DNA of 64,000 bases from Gracilimonas mengyeensis. Lineage in GTDB: Bacteria; Bacteroidota; Rhodothermia; Balneolales; Balneolaceae. Both the position numbers and the translations under genes were made by a program. The notes below the pieces were generated by a model. That model did not search any database. It worked only from the letters and a program-made list of their open reading frames with translations, and was not told the DNA's origin. Location of the stretch: NCBI RefSeq assembly GCF_900182705.1, contig NZ_FXTP01000002.1, positions 310,001-374,000 of the forward strand, given 5' to 3'. Positions 55,044 to 64,000 of the stretch are shown here, piece by piece (position 1 is the stretch's first letter; each line of letters starts with the position of its first letter).

Positions 55044-55235
55044 AAATGTTCATAGCATGAAAGCGGTTTTTTATGAATAATTGATGAAAGGGAACGTATC
55101 GATGGGAATACTTACTCATTAAAAGCATAGAGTAAAAAGCCCGAAGATCGTTAAATGTCGCAAACGGCTTTAGAAGCCAAGTATAAATCTGTATCTTATC
55201 TTTAATCAATCTAAATAAGAAATTTTAGTCTTCGT

Positions 55236-56417
55236 ATGAAAAATTTGTTTTCAGTTGCAGCAATGCTAATTGTTTTGATGATAAGCGGTTGCAGCAACGA
55301 CCAGCCACTGCGTCCGGTAGTTGAAACCTATGCCGATATTGCTCTGGCCAATTATGAGGATGCTCTTATTGATGCCGAGAATCTTAATGAAGTAGTAAAT
55401 ACATTCGTTGAAAATCCATCACCAGCAACCTTGGATTCCGCCAAAAAAGCTTGGCTAAATGCACGTGAGACTTATGGACAATCCGAGGCTTTTCGTTTTT
55501 ACGGCGGTCCCATTGATGATGAAAATGGCCCGGAAGGACAACTTAACGCCTGGCCACTGGATGAATCCTATATCGATTATGTGGAAGCATCACCAAATGG
55601 AGAAGGGGAATCAGTGGGTACCAATATCATCAACAGCCCCGATGAATTTCCAGAAATCACAAAAGAGCTGATTGCCTCCTTGAATGAACAGGGAAGTGAA
55701 ACCAATGTAAGCTCCGGTTATCACGCCGTTGAATTTCTTTTATGGGGACAGGATGTAAGTGAAGGACCCGGTGGAGGCGAGCGCCCTTATACCGATTACG
55801 TAACTGGACCTGAAGGCACCCATGATCATCAGGAGCGACGGGCCACCTACTTGACCGAGGTTACCGAATTAATCACCGACGACTTGCAGATGCTGGTTAA
55901 TGAATGGGAGAAAGGGCAGGATAATTATCGTGCTTTCTTTACTTCCGAAGAGCAAATTGAGACTTCCATTGGCCGCATTTTGAATGGTATTGGCAAGCTC
56001 AGCAAAGGAGAATTGGCCGGGGAGCGCATGTTTGTATCCTGGGATCTGCGCAGCAAAGAAGACGAGCATTCTTGCTTCAGCGATAATACCCACCGCGATA
56101 TTGTGACCAATGCCATCGGTATTCGAAATGTCTTACTTGGAGAATATGAACGAATCGACGGCACCGTGATCTCAGGTCCCAGCGTACTGGATGTTATTGA
56201 AGATGCCAATCCTGAACTTGCCGAAGAATTAAAAGAGACGGTAAACCAAAGCGTACGACTTACCCAGCAAATTGAGCCTCCTTTTGATCAGCAGATTTTA
56301 AGTCAGGAAGGGCGTCAGCAAATTATGGAAGCTATTAACTCCTTGCGTCGTCAGGGAGACCTGATTGCAGAAGCTGCGGCTATATTGGGTTATAACGTAG
56401 ATCCGGATGCTATCTAA
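55236..56417 (+). CDS. Imelysin family lipoprotein (peptidase M75-like), first copy
   Basis: A 393-residue lipoprotein (lipobox ISGC, Cys19) of the imelysin/ICMP family. The family GxHxxE motif reads GYHAVEFLLWGQD (Gly161, His163, Glu166), and a second helical half has MFVSWDLRSKEDEHSCFSDNT. Imelysin proteins are surface-exposed, iron-regulated and thought to bind iron or haem rather than act as true peptidases. First gene of an imelysin-DHOR-imelysin run. I could not call a clear Fur box in the ~200 bp upstream. Confidence 0.93.
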   Translation: MKNLFSVAAMLIVLMISGCSNDQPLRPVVETYADIALANYEDALIDAENLNEVVNTFVENPSPATLDSAKKAWLNARETYGQSEAFRFYGGPIDDENGPEGQLNAWPLDESYIDYVEASPNGEGESVGTNIINSPDEFPEITKELIASLNEQGSETNVSSGYHAVEFLLWGQDVSEGPGGGERPYTDYVTGPEGTHDHQERRATYLTEVTELITDDLQMLVNEWEKGQDNYRAFFTSEEQIETSIGRILNGIGKLSKGELAGERMFVSWDLRSKEDEHSCFSDNTHRDIVTNAIGIRNVLLGEYERIDGTVISGPSVLDVIEDANPELAEELKETVNQSVRLTQQIEPPFDQQILSQEGRQQIMEAINSLRRQGDLIAEAAAILGYNVDPDAI

Positions 56418-56500
56418 TTTGTTATTTGTTAGTGGTTATTTGTAAGGCTAAAAGCTTGCAAGCCTGATAATCATTAACGAATAAACCATTAACCATACTC

Positions 56501-57916
56501 ATGGGCAAAATTTCGAAGATAAGTTCTGTAATACTCATCCTGCTTTTATTTGCAGGCTTTATTCTCATCTACAGTCAGGGTTGGTTTGATCCGCTGTCGG
56601 AATACCGGGTTGAAGGTGAGCAGTATAGCGGGGGAGAAACCACCGTTTTCAACGAATCGGTGAACGCATTCGGGGAAGCAGCGCCCAATCTCACCGGAAA
56701 TAAAGATCTGTTTTTTGTAAGCGGCAATGCCTTTTTCAAAAGAAATTGGGTGAGTTCACCCGCTTCAACAGCTGATCTTGATGGACTGGGCCCTTTATTT
56801 AATGCCCGTTCCTGTTCCAGTTGTCATCTGCTGGATGGGAGAGGCAAACCACCACAGGATATCGATGAGCAACCGGTTGATCTTTTGTTTAGGCTGAGCC
56901 TCCCCTCTGAGAGCGGTAACGGAACCCGCCCCTCCAAAAATTATGGCGGTCAGTTTAACCACATGTCGGTTTTGGGGGTGGAACCCGAAGGCGATGTACG
57001 TGTTCGCTATGAAGAGGTGCCCGGCGAGTATCCCGATGGAAGCAGTTACTCGTTGCGAAAGCCGGTCTACGAATTTGACAGTCTTGCCTATGGCGATCTT
57101 CCTGACGACATCATGATATCACCCCGTATTGCCCAGCACCTGGTGGGCCTGGGATTGCTGGAGGCTATCCCTAAAGAACGCCTGGAAGAACTGGCAGATC
57201 CTGAGGATGCAGATGGCGACGGTATCTCCGGCCGAATTAATTATGTGTATGATTATGTGAACGAGAAAATGTCCGTAGGTCGTTTTGGCTGGAAGGCCAA
57301 TGAACCTTCGGTGCGTCAACAAACGGCCGTTGCCTTCAGGGAAGATATCGGGATTACCTCGCATCTTTTTCCGGTTGAGCTGTGTGCCGAAAATCAACAG
57401 GACTGCCACGAATCTCCCAGTGGAGGAGATCCCGAATTATCCCAGGATATTCTGGATCGCGTTGCTTTATACACCGAAACCATTGCGGTGCCGGCCCGCC
57501 GGAACTGGGATTCTAAGGAAGTGCTGAGAGGTAAGAAGGCTTTTATGGAAAGCGGGTGTTCCTCATGTCATGTTCCCAAGCAGCAAACCGGAACGCATCC
57601 TGAGCATCCCGAATTTTCAAACCAAACGATCTACCCCTACACTGATTTATTGTTGCATGATATGGGGCCGGGTTTGGCCGACGGACGTCCCGATTGGAAA
57701 GCAACCGGAACCGAATGGAGAACCCCGCCGCTTTGGGGCATCGGCTTGATAGAAACCGTGAGCGGCCATACTTTTTTCTTGCACGACGGCCGTGCCCGAA
57801 ACCTGGAAGAAGCCATTTTGTGGCATGGCGGAGAAGCCGAAGAAGCTAAAATGGCTTTTAAGAAACTTCCCAAAGCCGAACGAGAAAATCTCATCAAATT
57901 TTTGCAGTCATTATGA
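56501..57916 (+). CDS. Di-haem oxidoreductase (DHOR) family, thiol oxidoreductase-like
   Basis: A 471-residue protein with an N-terminal membrane segment or signal (about 9-26) and two c-type haem sites, CSSCH at 105-109 and CSSCH at 353-357. The DHOR family signatures include LGPLFNARSCSSCH, RFGWKANEPSVRQQTA, and near the end LWGIGLIETVSGHTFFLHDGRA. DHOR proteins are MauG/peroxidase-like and often sit between two imelysin genes. It may oxidise or reduce iron or haem for the neighbouring proteins; this is not shown. Its stop overlaps the next ATG. Confidence 0.92.
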   Translation: MGKISKISSVILILLLFAGFILIYSQGWFDPLSEYRVEGEQYSGGETTVFNESVNAFGEAAPNLTGNKDLFFVSGNAFFKRNWVSSPASTADLDGLGPLFNARSCSSCHLLDGRGKPPQDIDEQPVDLLFRLSLPSESGNGTRPSKNYGGQFNHMSVLGVEPEGDVRVRYEEVPGEYPDGSSYSLRKPVYEFDSLAYGDLPDDIMISPRIAQHLVGLGLLEAIPKERLEELADPEDADGDGISGRINYVYDYVNEKMSVGRFGWKANEPSVRQQTAVAFREDIGITSHLFPVELCAENQQDCHESPSGGDPELSQDILDRVALYTETIAVPARRNWDSKEVLRGKKAFMESGCSSCHVPKQQTGTHPEHPEFSNQTIYPYTDLLLHDMGPGLADGRPDWKATGTEWRTPPLWGIGLIETVSGHTFFLHDGRARNLEEAILWHGGEAEEAKMAFKKLPKAERENLIKFLQSL

Positions 57917-58971
57917 GCCAAATGAAATCTTTCTTTTTGTTGATCGCGCTGCTGATATTATCCGGTTGTGGCAATCAATTTGACCGGACAAGAATACTCG
58001 ATAATGCCGCCGATAACCTGATCATTCCTGCTTACGAGGATTTTAAAGACAAATCAGATTCACTGCATATCGCACTGATGGCCTTTACTGAGAACCCAAC
58101 AGAAGGCATGCTTCAAACTGCTCAAGAGCGTTGGAAAGCAAGCATAAAAAGCTGGAAACGGGCGGAGTTGTATAATTTTGGTCCGGTAGAAAGCATGGTA
58201 CTGGTGACCTCCATTGACCGCTGGCCCACCAGCGAAGCAGGTATTGAAACGGTCATTGAGGAATACGACGACTCGGATGATTACCTGGTTCGCGTAGGCA
58301 GCAACCGCAGAGGATTGCCAGCTATCGAATATCTGCTTTTTCACAGCCAGCCCGAAGAAATTATCACTGAATTTGAGGACGCCAACCGGAAAGCTTACCT
58401 GTTACAACTTTCTGCTTCAGTTGCGGAAAACAGTGCGCTTATTTTAGATGAATGGCAAAATGAATACAAGCACCGGTTTATCGAAAAAACCGGAAACCGG
58501 CCTAACTCAGGCATCACATTGCTGGCCAATGAAATGGGGTATCTACTGGAGATGATTCGCATGGATAAGCTGGAAATTCCCTTTGGTAAACAGACGATGG
58601 GTGCGCTTCGCCTGCATATGCTGGAATCAGAGTATGCCGGAATCTCCAAACAGCTAATTCGCGAAAACCTTGAAAGTGCACGCCACACTTTTAACGGAGG
58701 CGAGGGTACAGGTTTTGACGATTATTTGGATGGATTGAATATACGTGGTGATGACGGAATGATGCTTTCAGAAGCCATCAACCAGGAATATGCCAACGCG
58801 CTGGCTATCATTGACAACATGGATGGAAGTCTTGCCGAAGTGATGCAAAATGACAAAGAAGCCGTAGAGCAACTTATCGAGAGCGTTCAGCAATTGTACA
58901 TTTATACCGAAGTGGATATGATTTCTCAGCTGAATATCCTCGATACCTTTAGCGATAATGATGGTGATTAA
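57913..58971 (+). CDS. Imelysin family lipoprotein, second copy
   Basis: A 352-residue lipoprotein (lipobox LSGC, Cys19), distinct from the first imelysin. The family motif region reads RRGLPAIEYLLFHSQPEE, in which the usual His of GxHxxE is replaced (GLPAIE). The WKASIKSWKRAELYNFGPVES stretch near residue 75 is the other conserved helix. Starts in ATGA overlap with DHOR, so it is translated with it. The pair of unlike imelysins around a dihaem enzyme is a recurrent arrangement. Confidence 0.92.
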   Translation: MSQMKSFFLLIALLILSGCGNQFDRTRILDNAADNLIIPAYEDFKDKSDSLHIALMAFTENPTEGMLQTAQERWKASIKSWKRAELYNFGPVESMVLVTSIDRWPTSEAGIETVIEEYDDSDDYLVRVGSNRRGLPAIEYLLFHSQPEEIITEFEDANRKAYLLQLSASVAENSALILDEWQNEYKHRFIEKTGNRPNSGITLLANEMGYLLEMIRMDKLEIPFGKQTMGALRLHMLESEYAGISKQLIRENLESARHTFNGGEGTGFDDYLDGLNIRGDDGMMLSEAINQEYANALAIIDNMDGSLAEVMQNDKEAVEQLIESVQQLYIYTEVDMISQLNILDTFSDNDGD

Positions 58972-59061
58972 GGCTGGGAAATGCCGCATCAGAAAATTTC
59001 ATATCTGCAATTAACCGGCAAATTTTAGATTTTCAGCGCGTTAACCCAAACAAACCGGGAC

Positions 59062-60582
59062 GTGCCCTTGGCTTTCAGTTTTATCGATTATGCGGTTATA
59101 GTGCTGTATTTGGCCGGTGTGGCTTACCTGGGGCTCAAATCTTCCGGCCAACAAACTTCCAATAAAGACTACTTTTTAGGCGGAGACGGCTTGCCCTGGT
59201 GGGCGGTTTTATTTTCCGTAGTAGCGACCGAAACCAGTACCCTTACCTTTATCAGTATTCCGGCCGTAGCTTATGGCGGTAACCTGACTTTTCTTCAAAT
59301 TACGGTTGGCTACGTAATCGGGCGGGTGATTGTGGCACTTTTCTTTCTCCCCAAATACTACGAAGGCGAATTATACACAGCCTACACATTCTTAGAACAC
59401 CGATTTGGGGCGGGTATGCGTAATGCAGCCAGCACTACATTCATGATTACACGGTTGCTGGCTGATGGTGTGCGTTTGTTTGCAACGGCCATCCCCCTGG
59501 CCATTATTTTGCGGCTGGGTGGTGCCTTTGCCGGCTGGGGAGATCTGGAACTGTATATCTTATCCATTTTTGTGATTACCGCCATTACCTTGGTGTACAC
59601 TTTTTTCGGGGGAATCAAAGCCGTGGTTTGGATGGATTTTGTACAGATGATCGTCTACATCGGCGGCGCATTTATCGCTATTGGGGTACTTTTCGCGAAT
59701 CTTCCCGCTGGTTTTGAATTGCCACAAGCCAAGCTACAACTTATTGATACCGGTTTTGATTTATCTTTCCGGGATTTTATAGCTCAGCCTTATACCATTA
59801 TTACCGCTATAGTTGGCGGCGCAGTCTTTTCCCTTGCTTCCCACGGCACCGATCAATTATTGGTGCAGAGAGTTTTAGCTACCCGAAATCTTAAGTCGGC
59901 ACAAAAAGCTATGATCTGGAGCGGGATTGTAGCCATGCTGCAATTTGCGCTTTTCCTCGGTGTAGGCTTGTTGTTGTTTATGTTTTACGAGGGGATGTCG
60001 GCCGAGCAAATGGGATTGGCCACTACAGACGAAATCTTTGCCAAATTCATTGTTGAACAATTGCCGGCCGGTATTTCCGGTTTGATCGTGGCCTCATTGT
60101 TTGCCGCCGCCATGAGTAGCCTGAGTTCTTCTCTGAATTCCCTGGCCTCATCCACCACCTATGATTTATACAAACCCTACTTTGGTAAACAAAATACGGA
60201 AGCGAAGGATCTTTCCATCTCCCGCAGAATTACCTTGGTTTGGGGCGTGATTTTGGCTGCATCTGCTATTTTCTTTGCGGTGCTGCAACTGCAAGAAGGC
60301 GAGCGCCCGGCTATTGTGGAATTAGGATTGGGCATCGCTTCCTACACCTACGGAGGGTTGTTGGGTGCTTTTCTTTTGGGGATGTTTTTTGATAAGCCCG
60401 ACAAAACCGATGCCCTTATTGGTTTTTTCTGTGGGTTGATTGCCCTATTATTTATGGTACAAGGACCGGTTCAAAACCTGTTGCCGGGTGAGGGGTTGGC
60501 CATTGCGTGGCCGCTCTACACGATGGTGGGTAGCCTGATTGTTTTACTTGCCGGTAACCTGAGCATGCTGATCCGGCGTTAA
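59062..60582 (+). CDS. Sodium/solute symporter (SSS family)
   Basis: A 506-residue transporter with about 13 membrane spans. The start FIDYAVIVLYLAGVAYLGLKS, the TSNKDYFLGG pattern, TETSTLTFISIPAVAYGGN and ITRLLADGVRLFATAIPL are typical of the SSS family. It takes up a solute with sodium, fitting a marine cell; the substrate is unknown. A GTG start at 59062 is used because no ATG lies near; GGGA precedes it. It is 90 bp after the imelysin operon on the same strand and could be co-transcribed. Confidence 0.9.
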   Translation: MPLAFSFIDYAVIVLYLAGVAYLGLKSSGQQTSNKDYFLGGDGLPWWAVLFSVVATETSTLTFISIPAVAYGGNLTFLQITVGYVIGRVIVALFFLPKYYEGELYTAYTFLEHRFGAGMRNAASTTFMITRLLADGVRLFATAIPLAIILRLGGAFAGWGDLELYILSIFVITAITLVYTFFGGIKAVVWMDFVQMIVYIGGAFIAIGVLFANLPAGFELPQAKLQLIDTGFDLSFRDFIAQPYTIITAIVGGAVFSLASHGTDQLLVQRVLATRNLKSAQKAMIWSGIVAMLQFALFLGVGLLLFMFYEGMSAEQMGLATTDEIFAKFIVEQLPAGISGLIVASLFAAAMSSLSSSLNSLASSTTYDLYKPYFGKQNTEAKDLSISRRITLVWGVILAASAIFFAVLQLQEGERPAIVELGLGIASYTYGGLLGAFLLGMFFDKPDKTDALIGFFCGLIALLFMVQGPVQNLLPGEGLAIAWPLYTMVGSLIVLLAGNLSMLIRR

Positions 60583-60896
60583 ATTGTACCACGGCCTGTC
60601 CCGCGCTGTGGACAATGTGGCAAAGACGTTCAGGGTTTAATTCTATGTTGGAATCTAACGGGCCAATTTTCGTGGATCAATATATTCCTTCAAAACCCTT
60701 GGGCGAAAATTCTGCAACTGCGTAATCATAAATTCCTACCGATAGGAAGCCCCTAACGGGGCAGGATAATTTGCTATCTGAAATCTGCCAATCTGCAATC
60801 TTTAATTTCCCATCCCCATCACCCCAAAAATAAACCGCTGAATAGCTTTAATTCGCTTGTATCAAGCCCTATATTCCACATCAAAAAAATTGAGGA
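60583..60896. other. Intergenic region with small palindromes
   Basis: No gene is seen. It contains a GCCCC-TAAC-GGGGC hairpin at 60749-60762, a GGGC..GCCC-like loose pair around 60660-60710, and an AT-rich 'aatctgcaatctttaattt' stretch like those near gmk and mazG. Promoter for pepF is presumably in the last 100 bases. Confidence 0.5.
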
Positions 60897-62702
60897 ATGA
60901 GCGAAACTTCTGAAAAACAAAAAACCGGCGCTGAAAGTATCCATTGGGACCTTTCTGATTTATATGAATCCAATAATGATCCACAGTTGGAGGCCGACAA
61001 AAAGAAAGTTGTAGAACAGGCCGAAGCTTTTGCTGAAAAATATCACGGTAAGATTGCTGAACTGGATGCTTCTGACCTCAAAGTGATGTTGGATGCCTAC
61101 GAGGAAATTCTTGATCTGAGAGGAAAAATAGGATCCTTTGCTTACCTGCAGTGGTCTACCGATACCGGCAATTCCGACTATGGAAAACTGGTGGCGGAAT
61201 CCAACGAGCTGTCATCCGAGATTAGCCAGAAATTGGTTTTTGTGGATGTGGAATGGCTGGAAATTCCTGATGATAAAGCTCAGCAGTTGATAGAAAGTGA
61301 AGAGCTGAAGCCTTACAAACATTACCTGGAAAGTGCACGGCGCTACAAAGAGCACGTATTGGAAGAGAAACAGGAGCAAATCATGTCGGCCAAGTCTGTC
61401 ACCGGCCGCAGTGCATGGGTTCGCTATTTTGATGAAACCCTTGGGTCTGCCAAGTTTGAACTGGATGGTGAGGAGCTCAGTGAGCAGGAAGTATTAAGCA
61501 AACTGCATGAAAGCGACCGGGATCTGAGGGAGCGGGCTCATGCCTCACTGACCAAGAAATTCAACGAATTGAGCCGCACGCTTACTTTCGTTTTTAATAC
61601 AGTATTGGCTGACAAATCCACCAATGACAAGCTCCGAAAGTACAGCAGCTGGATTGACTCACGAAACCTGGCTAATGAAACCGACAAGGAGACCGTGGAT
61701 GCGCTTATTGAATCGGTGACCGGAAAATACGAGCTGGTACAGCGCTACTACAAGCTGAAGAGCGAGTTGCTGGGACTGGACGAGATGAGAGATTACGACC
61801 GGTATGCCCCGATCGTTAAAAATCAGGCAACCATTGATTGGGGCGAAGCACAGAAGATGGTGCTGGATTCCTATTCCAATTTTCATCCGGAAATGGGAGA
61901 GATCACTCAAAAGTTTTTTGATGAAAACTGGATTGATGCAGCCATTAAACCCGGCAAACGCGGCGGAGCTTATTCAGCCAGTACGGTGCCTTCGGTGCAT
62001 CCCTATGTTTTTATGAATTTTGACGGAAGAATCCGGGATGTGCAAACGTTGGCCCACGAGCTTGGCCACGGCGTGCACCAGTATTTATCACGGCAGCAAG
62101 GAGTCTTGCAATCTTCTACACCTTTGACCACGGCTGAAACGGCTTCGGTTTTTGGGGAGATGCTGGTCTTTCAAAAACTGATGAAAGAGCTGGACGATCC
62201 CAAAGAAAAACTGGCGCTTCTTATTGGTAAAATTGACGATACCATAGCTACGGTATTCCGTCAGATTTCCATGAATCGTTTTGAAGAAGCCATGCATACT
62301 GCCCGTCGGGAAGAAGGCGAGCTTACGACGGAGCGTTTCTCCGAACTATGGATGGAACAGCAGAAAGCACTCTACGGTGATTCTGTAAAACTAACTGACG
62401 AGTATGGCATCTGGTGGAGCTATATTCCCCACTTCTTGCATACGCCCGGCTACGTATACGCATACGCCTTTGGAGAACTGCTGGTGTTGGCTCTATATGA
62501 AGAATTTACCCAGCGCCCCGATGGCTTTGCGGAGCGTTACCTGGACCTGCTCAGTGCCGGTGGTTCGGAATGGCCACACGAGCTGGTAGGCAAAATGGGG
62601 CTCGATATCACCCAGCCTGATTTCTGGAAGAAAGGGTTGGCTTCATTTGAGCGCATGGTTGAAGAGGCCGAAGCCTTGAGTGAAGAAATACACGGGGCTT
62701 AA
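60897..62702 (+). CDS. Oligoendopeptidase F (PepF/M3 family)
   Basis: A 601-residue cytoplasmic metallopeptidase that degrades short peptides. The zinc site is HELGH (387-391) with the third ligand in TTAETASVFGEM (about Glu414). The N-terminal half has the M3B helical layout, and YIPHFLHTPGYVYAYAFGELL is the C-terminal substrate-binding region. Length is normal. ATG 60897 follows TTGAGGA closely. Monocistronic. Confidence 0.95.
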   Translation: MSETSEKQKTGAESIHWDLSDLYESNNDPQLEADKKKVVEQAEAFAEKYHGKIAELDASDLKVMLDAYEEILDLRGKIGSFAYLQWSTDTGNSDYGKLVAESNELSSEISQKLVFVDVEWLEIPDDKAQQLIESEELKPYKHYLESARRYKEHVLEEKQEQIMSAKSVTGRSAWVRYFDETLGSAKFELDGEELSEQEVLSKLHESDRDLRERAHASLTKKFNELSRTLTFVFNTVLADKSTNDKLRKYSSWIDSRNLANETDKETVDALIESVTGKYELVQRYYKLKSELLGLDEMRDYDRYAPIVKNQATIDWGEAQKMVLDSYSNFHPEMGEITQKFFDENWIDAAIKPGKRGGAYSASTVPSVHPYVFMNFDGRIRDVQTLAHELGHGVHQYLSRQQGVLQSSTPLTTAETASVFGEMLVFQKLMKELDDPKEKLALLIGKIDDTIATVFRQISMNRFEEAMHTARREEGELTTERFSELWMEQQKALYGDSVKLTDEYGIWWSYIPHFLHTPGYVYAYAFGELLVLALYEEFTQRPDGFAERYLDLLSAGGSEWPHELVGKMGLDITQPDFWKKGLASFERMVEEAEALSEEIHGA

Positions 62703-62714
62703 TATTTGAGTTGT

Positions 62715-62747
62715 CTCAGGCAGGTTCAATGCGGAACCCTGCCTGAG
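62715..62747 (+). other. Stem-loop after pepF
   Basis: CTCAGGCAGGTTC (62715-62727) pairs with GAACCCTGCCTGAG (62734-62747) with one bulged C. It lies 12 bp after the pepF stop and lacks a T run, so it may protect the 3' end or weakly terminate. Confidence 0.6.
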
Positions 62748-62817
62748 AAGTTGGAGAATTGTATGCCGGAATTTTGTACCATCACCATGATGAACATCAC
62801 ACTTTAATGGAAATTAC

Positions 62818-64000
62818 ATGTCTATAGATCGACAAGACAGAGCGCTTCGGGAATTCAAACAAATCCTGCGGGATTTGGTGCATTTGCTGCGCACTTCCAC
62901 CAATACTCAACTGGCATATTTATGCTGGGTGAACCGCTCACGCGGGCAATTTGTGTGGGAAACCAACAGCACGGGTTTGCCCAATGTGATGTTTAAAGAC
63001 CGTGTGGCCTTTGAGAATCATTACCTCAATCCTTATCAGGATTTGGATGAGCCGGTGCAACTGGTGGTTGGAGAGGATGTGCCGAAAGCTAAACTGATGC
63101 ATTACTTCGACTTTGTGCAGGCTAAGAACATTTTGATCATTCCCTTCATCAACAAAGAGGAAACGGTGGCTTTAACCGTACTTGAGTGTGAAAACAGCAT
63201 TGATGTAGAGGCGATTCAGGATCGTATCATGGCTTACAACAATGCCATGGTGAATGTGTTGGATACTTACCTGGAAGTAGTAGATTTGCATGAGCATCAG
63301 CAGGAATGGGAAGGCTATGAAGAATCCGTACAAAAGATAGACCACCATTCGCACCGGGTTGAGATCCTGACCATCATGCTGGAAGAAATTCAAAAGCATT
63401 TACCCTCTGGCGGTGCCGTTTTATTGGCTCCGGGAATGAATTCCTGGAATGTGGTGCTTCGCTCCCGCAAAGCCCGCGAATTGCAAAAGCTGGGGCTGCA
63501 ACTGGAAGAAAAAAGTGTAGCCTATGAGGCCCTCGAAAAAGGAGAGCCCATTTTTACCATGCATTTCAACAATAATCCCCGGCGGATTACTTCGGCAGAG
63601 AAAACGACCGACGGCGCCACTTTCGCTATTCCATTGATGGTCCATGATCGTCGCCAGGGTGTGATTGTGTGCAGTGATTCCGATCCGTTAACATTCAAAG
63701 AATCTACAAAACATAAGCTGGCAAACCTGGTGCGTATTGCGGCTTTAAATATCCAGGCTTCCGTGAAGAAGGGTGGAGTCAGTGATGAATTGCTGACTCA
63801 GCATTTTGGGGCTTTTATGCCGGAACTGTGGGAAGCAACCCTGAACTGTGAGCTGGCCAAGATCAAAAATGGTACCGCGGTAAATAAAACCTGGCTGGGC
63901 TTAGTGGCCCCCGAGGATGTATCAAGCCTTCGGACGAAATTCAGGCTCGAAGATCTCAAAAAAATACAAACGGACTTTGTTACCGCTTTGAATCCCTCAC
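62818..64000 (+). CDS. GAF-like domain protein, cut by the window edge
   Basis: The frame is open from ATG 62818 to the end of the window (394 codons so far, no stop). It starts MSIDRQDRALREFKQILRDL. Two regions look like GAF domains: one at about residues 10-165 (YLCWVNRSRGQFVWETN..ILIIPFINKEETVALTVLE) and one at about 195-330 (FAIPLMVHDRRQGVIVCSD). Part of a third segment follows. GAF proteins sense small ligands and often precede a catalytic or output domain, which here would be beyond the window. A small soluble signalling protein is likely. 115 bp after pepF. Confidence 0.78.
   Translation, partial: MSIDRQDRALREFKQILRDLVHLLRTSTNTQLAYLCWVNRSRGQFVWETNSTGLPNVMFKDRVAFENHYLNPYQDLDEPVQLVVGEDVPKAKLMHYFDFVQAKNILIIPFINKEETVALTVLECENSIDVEAIQDRIMAYNNAMVNVLDTYLEVVDLHEHQQEWEGYEESVQKIDHHSHRVEILTIMLEEIQKHLPSGGAVLLAPGMNSWNVVLRSRKARELQKLGLQLEEKSVAYEALEKGEPIFTMHFNNNPRRITSAEKTTDGATFAIPLMVHDRRQGVIVCSDSDPLTFKESTKHKLANLVRIAALNIQASVKKGGVSDELLTQHFGAFMPELWEATLNCELAKIKNGTAVNKTWLGLVAPEDVSSLRTKFRLEDLKKIQTDFVTALNPS

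Noticed and set aside
55150-55235. Fur box upstream of the imelysin operon
   Set aside because: Only a weak TTTA-N7-TAAA symmetry is present in an AT-rich stretch, which is not enough to call an operator.

Overview
The window looks like chromosomal DNA from a marine, Gram-negative, aerobic relative of the Bacteroidota, most likely the Balneolota (Gracilimonas, Balneola, Rhodohalobacter type). This placement is an inference. The reasons are: many lipobox lipoproteins and outer-membrane barrels; mostly weak or absent Shine-Dalgarno sites; a Rpb6-like RNA polymerase omega subunit in a yicC-gmk-rpoZ-coaBC block; a CoaBC with the Bacteroidota-like Asp in its substrate motif; and a complete C5 route to coproporphyrinogen with oxygen-dependent HemF. 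There is no rRNA, tRNA, CRISPR array, phage or transposase gene that I can recognise.

Layout. 0-7.5 kb: an outer-membrane barrel gene whose upstream coding frame is made of repeats, then an Att-type ABC system on the minus strand (ATPase, fused FtsX permease, CrtC/AttH-like lipocalin) broken up by five copies of a composite palindromic repeat. 7.5-9.3 kb: a DUF559 nuclease gene between two ~194-bp direct repeats, and a lone hisA. 9.4-16 kb: a minus-strand carbohydrate cluster (GH105, a small barrel protein, GH31, a GH65-like six-hairpin glycosidase). 16.3-19.8 kb: a lipase with a membrane partner, a GNAT-like protein and an MNT/HEPN toxin-antitoxin pair bracketed by repeats. 19.9-23 kb: yicC-gmk-rpoZ-coaBC. 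23.1-25.8 kb: NodU-type carbamoyltransferase, a 49-residue DUF5989 protein and SxtJ. 25.9-33 kb: lipoproteins, MsrB, a luciferase-like oxidoreductase, and DUF3095, DUF4382 and DUF2207 proteins. 33.4-37.8 kb: a glycine-betaine/proline ABC importer (ProVWX) with an outer-membrane porin upstream. 38-45 kb: M1 peptidase, a dihaem cytochrome c bracketed by repeats, MazG, an aldo/keto reductase, a lipoprotein and DUF3127. 45.4-53.2 kb: hemA-C-D-E-F-B-L. 53.3-64 kb: an SRPBCC protein, a membrane-anchored HExxH protein, an imelysin-DHOR-imelysin operon, a sodium/solute symporter, PepF and a GAF-like protein cut by the window edge.

How it works together. The hem genes carry glutamyl-tRNA to coproporphyrinogen/protoporphyrinogen and would feed the c-type cytochromes and dihaem oxidoreductase seen here. 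The imelysin operon looks like an iron-linked surface system. ProVWX plus the porin fit osmoprotection in salt water. The glycosidase cluster fits breakdown of an acidic, uronate-containing polysaccharide.

The most distinctive feature is the density of extragenic palindromic repeats. They abut stop codons, nest in one another, supply an N-terminal reading frame, and flank as direct repeats several small modules: the DUF559 nuclease, the MNT/HEPN pair, the cytochrome c gene and hemF-hemB. The DUF559 gene with its matching repeats is my best candidate for an undescribed mobile or repeat-maintenance system.
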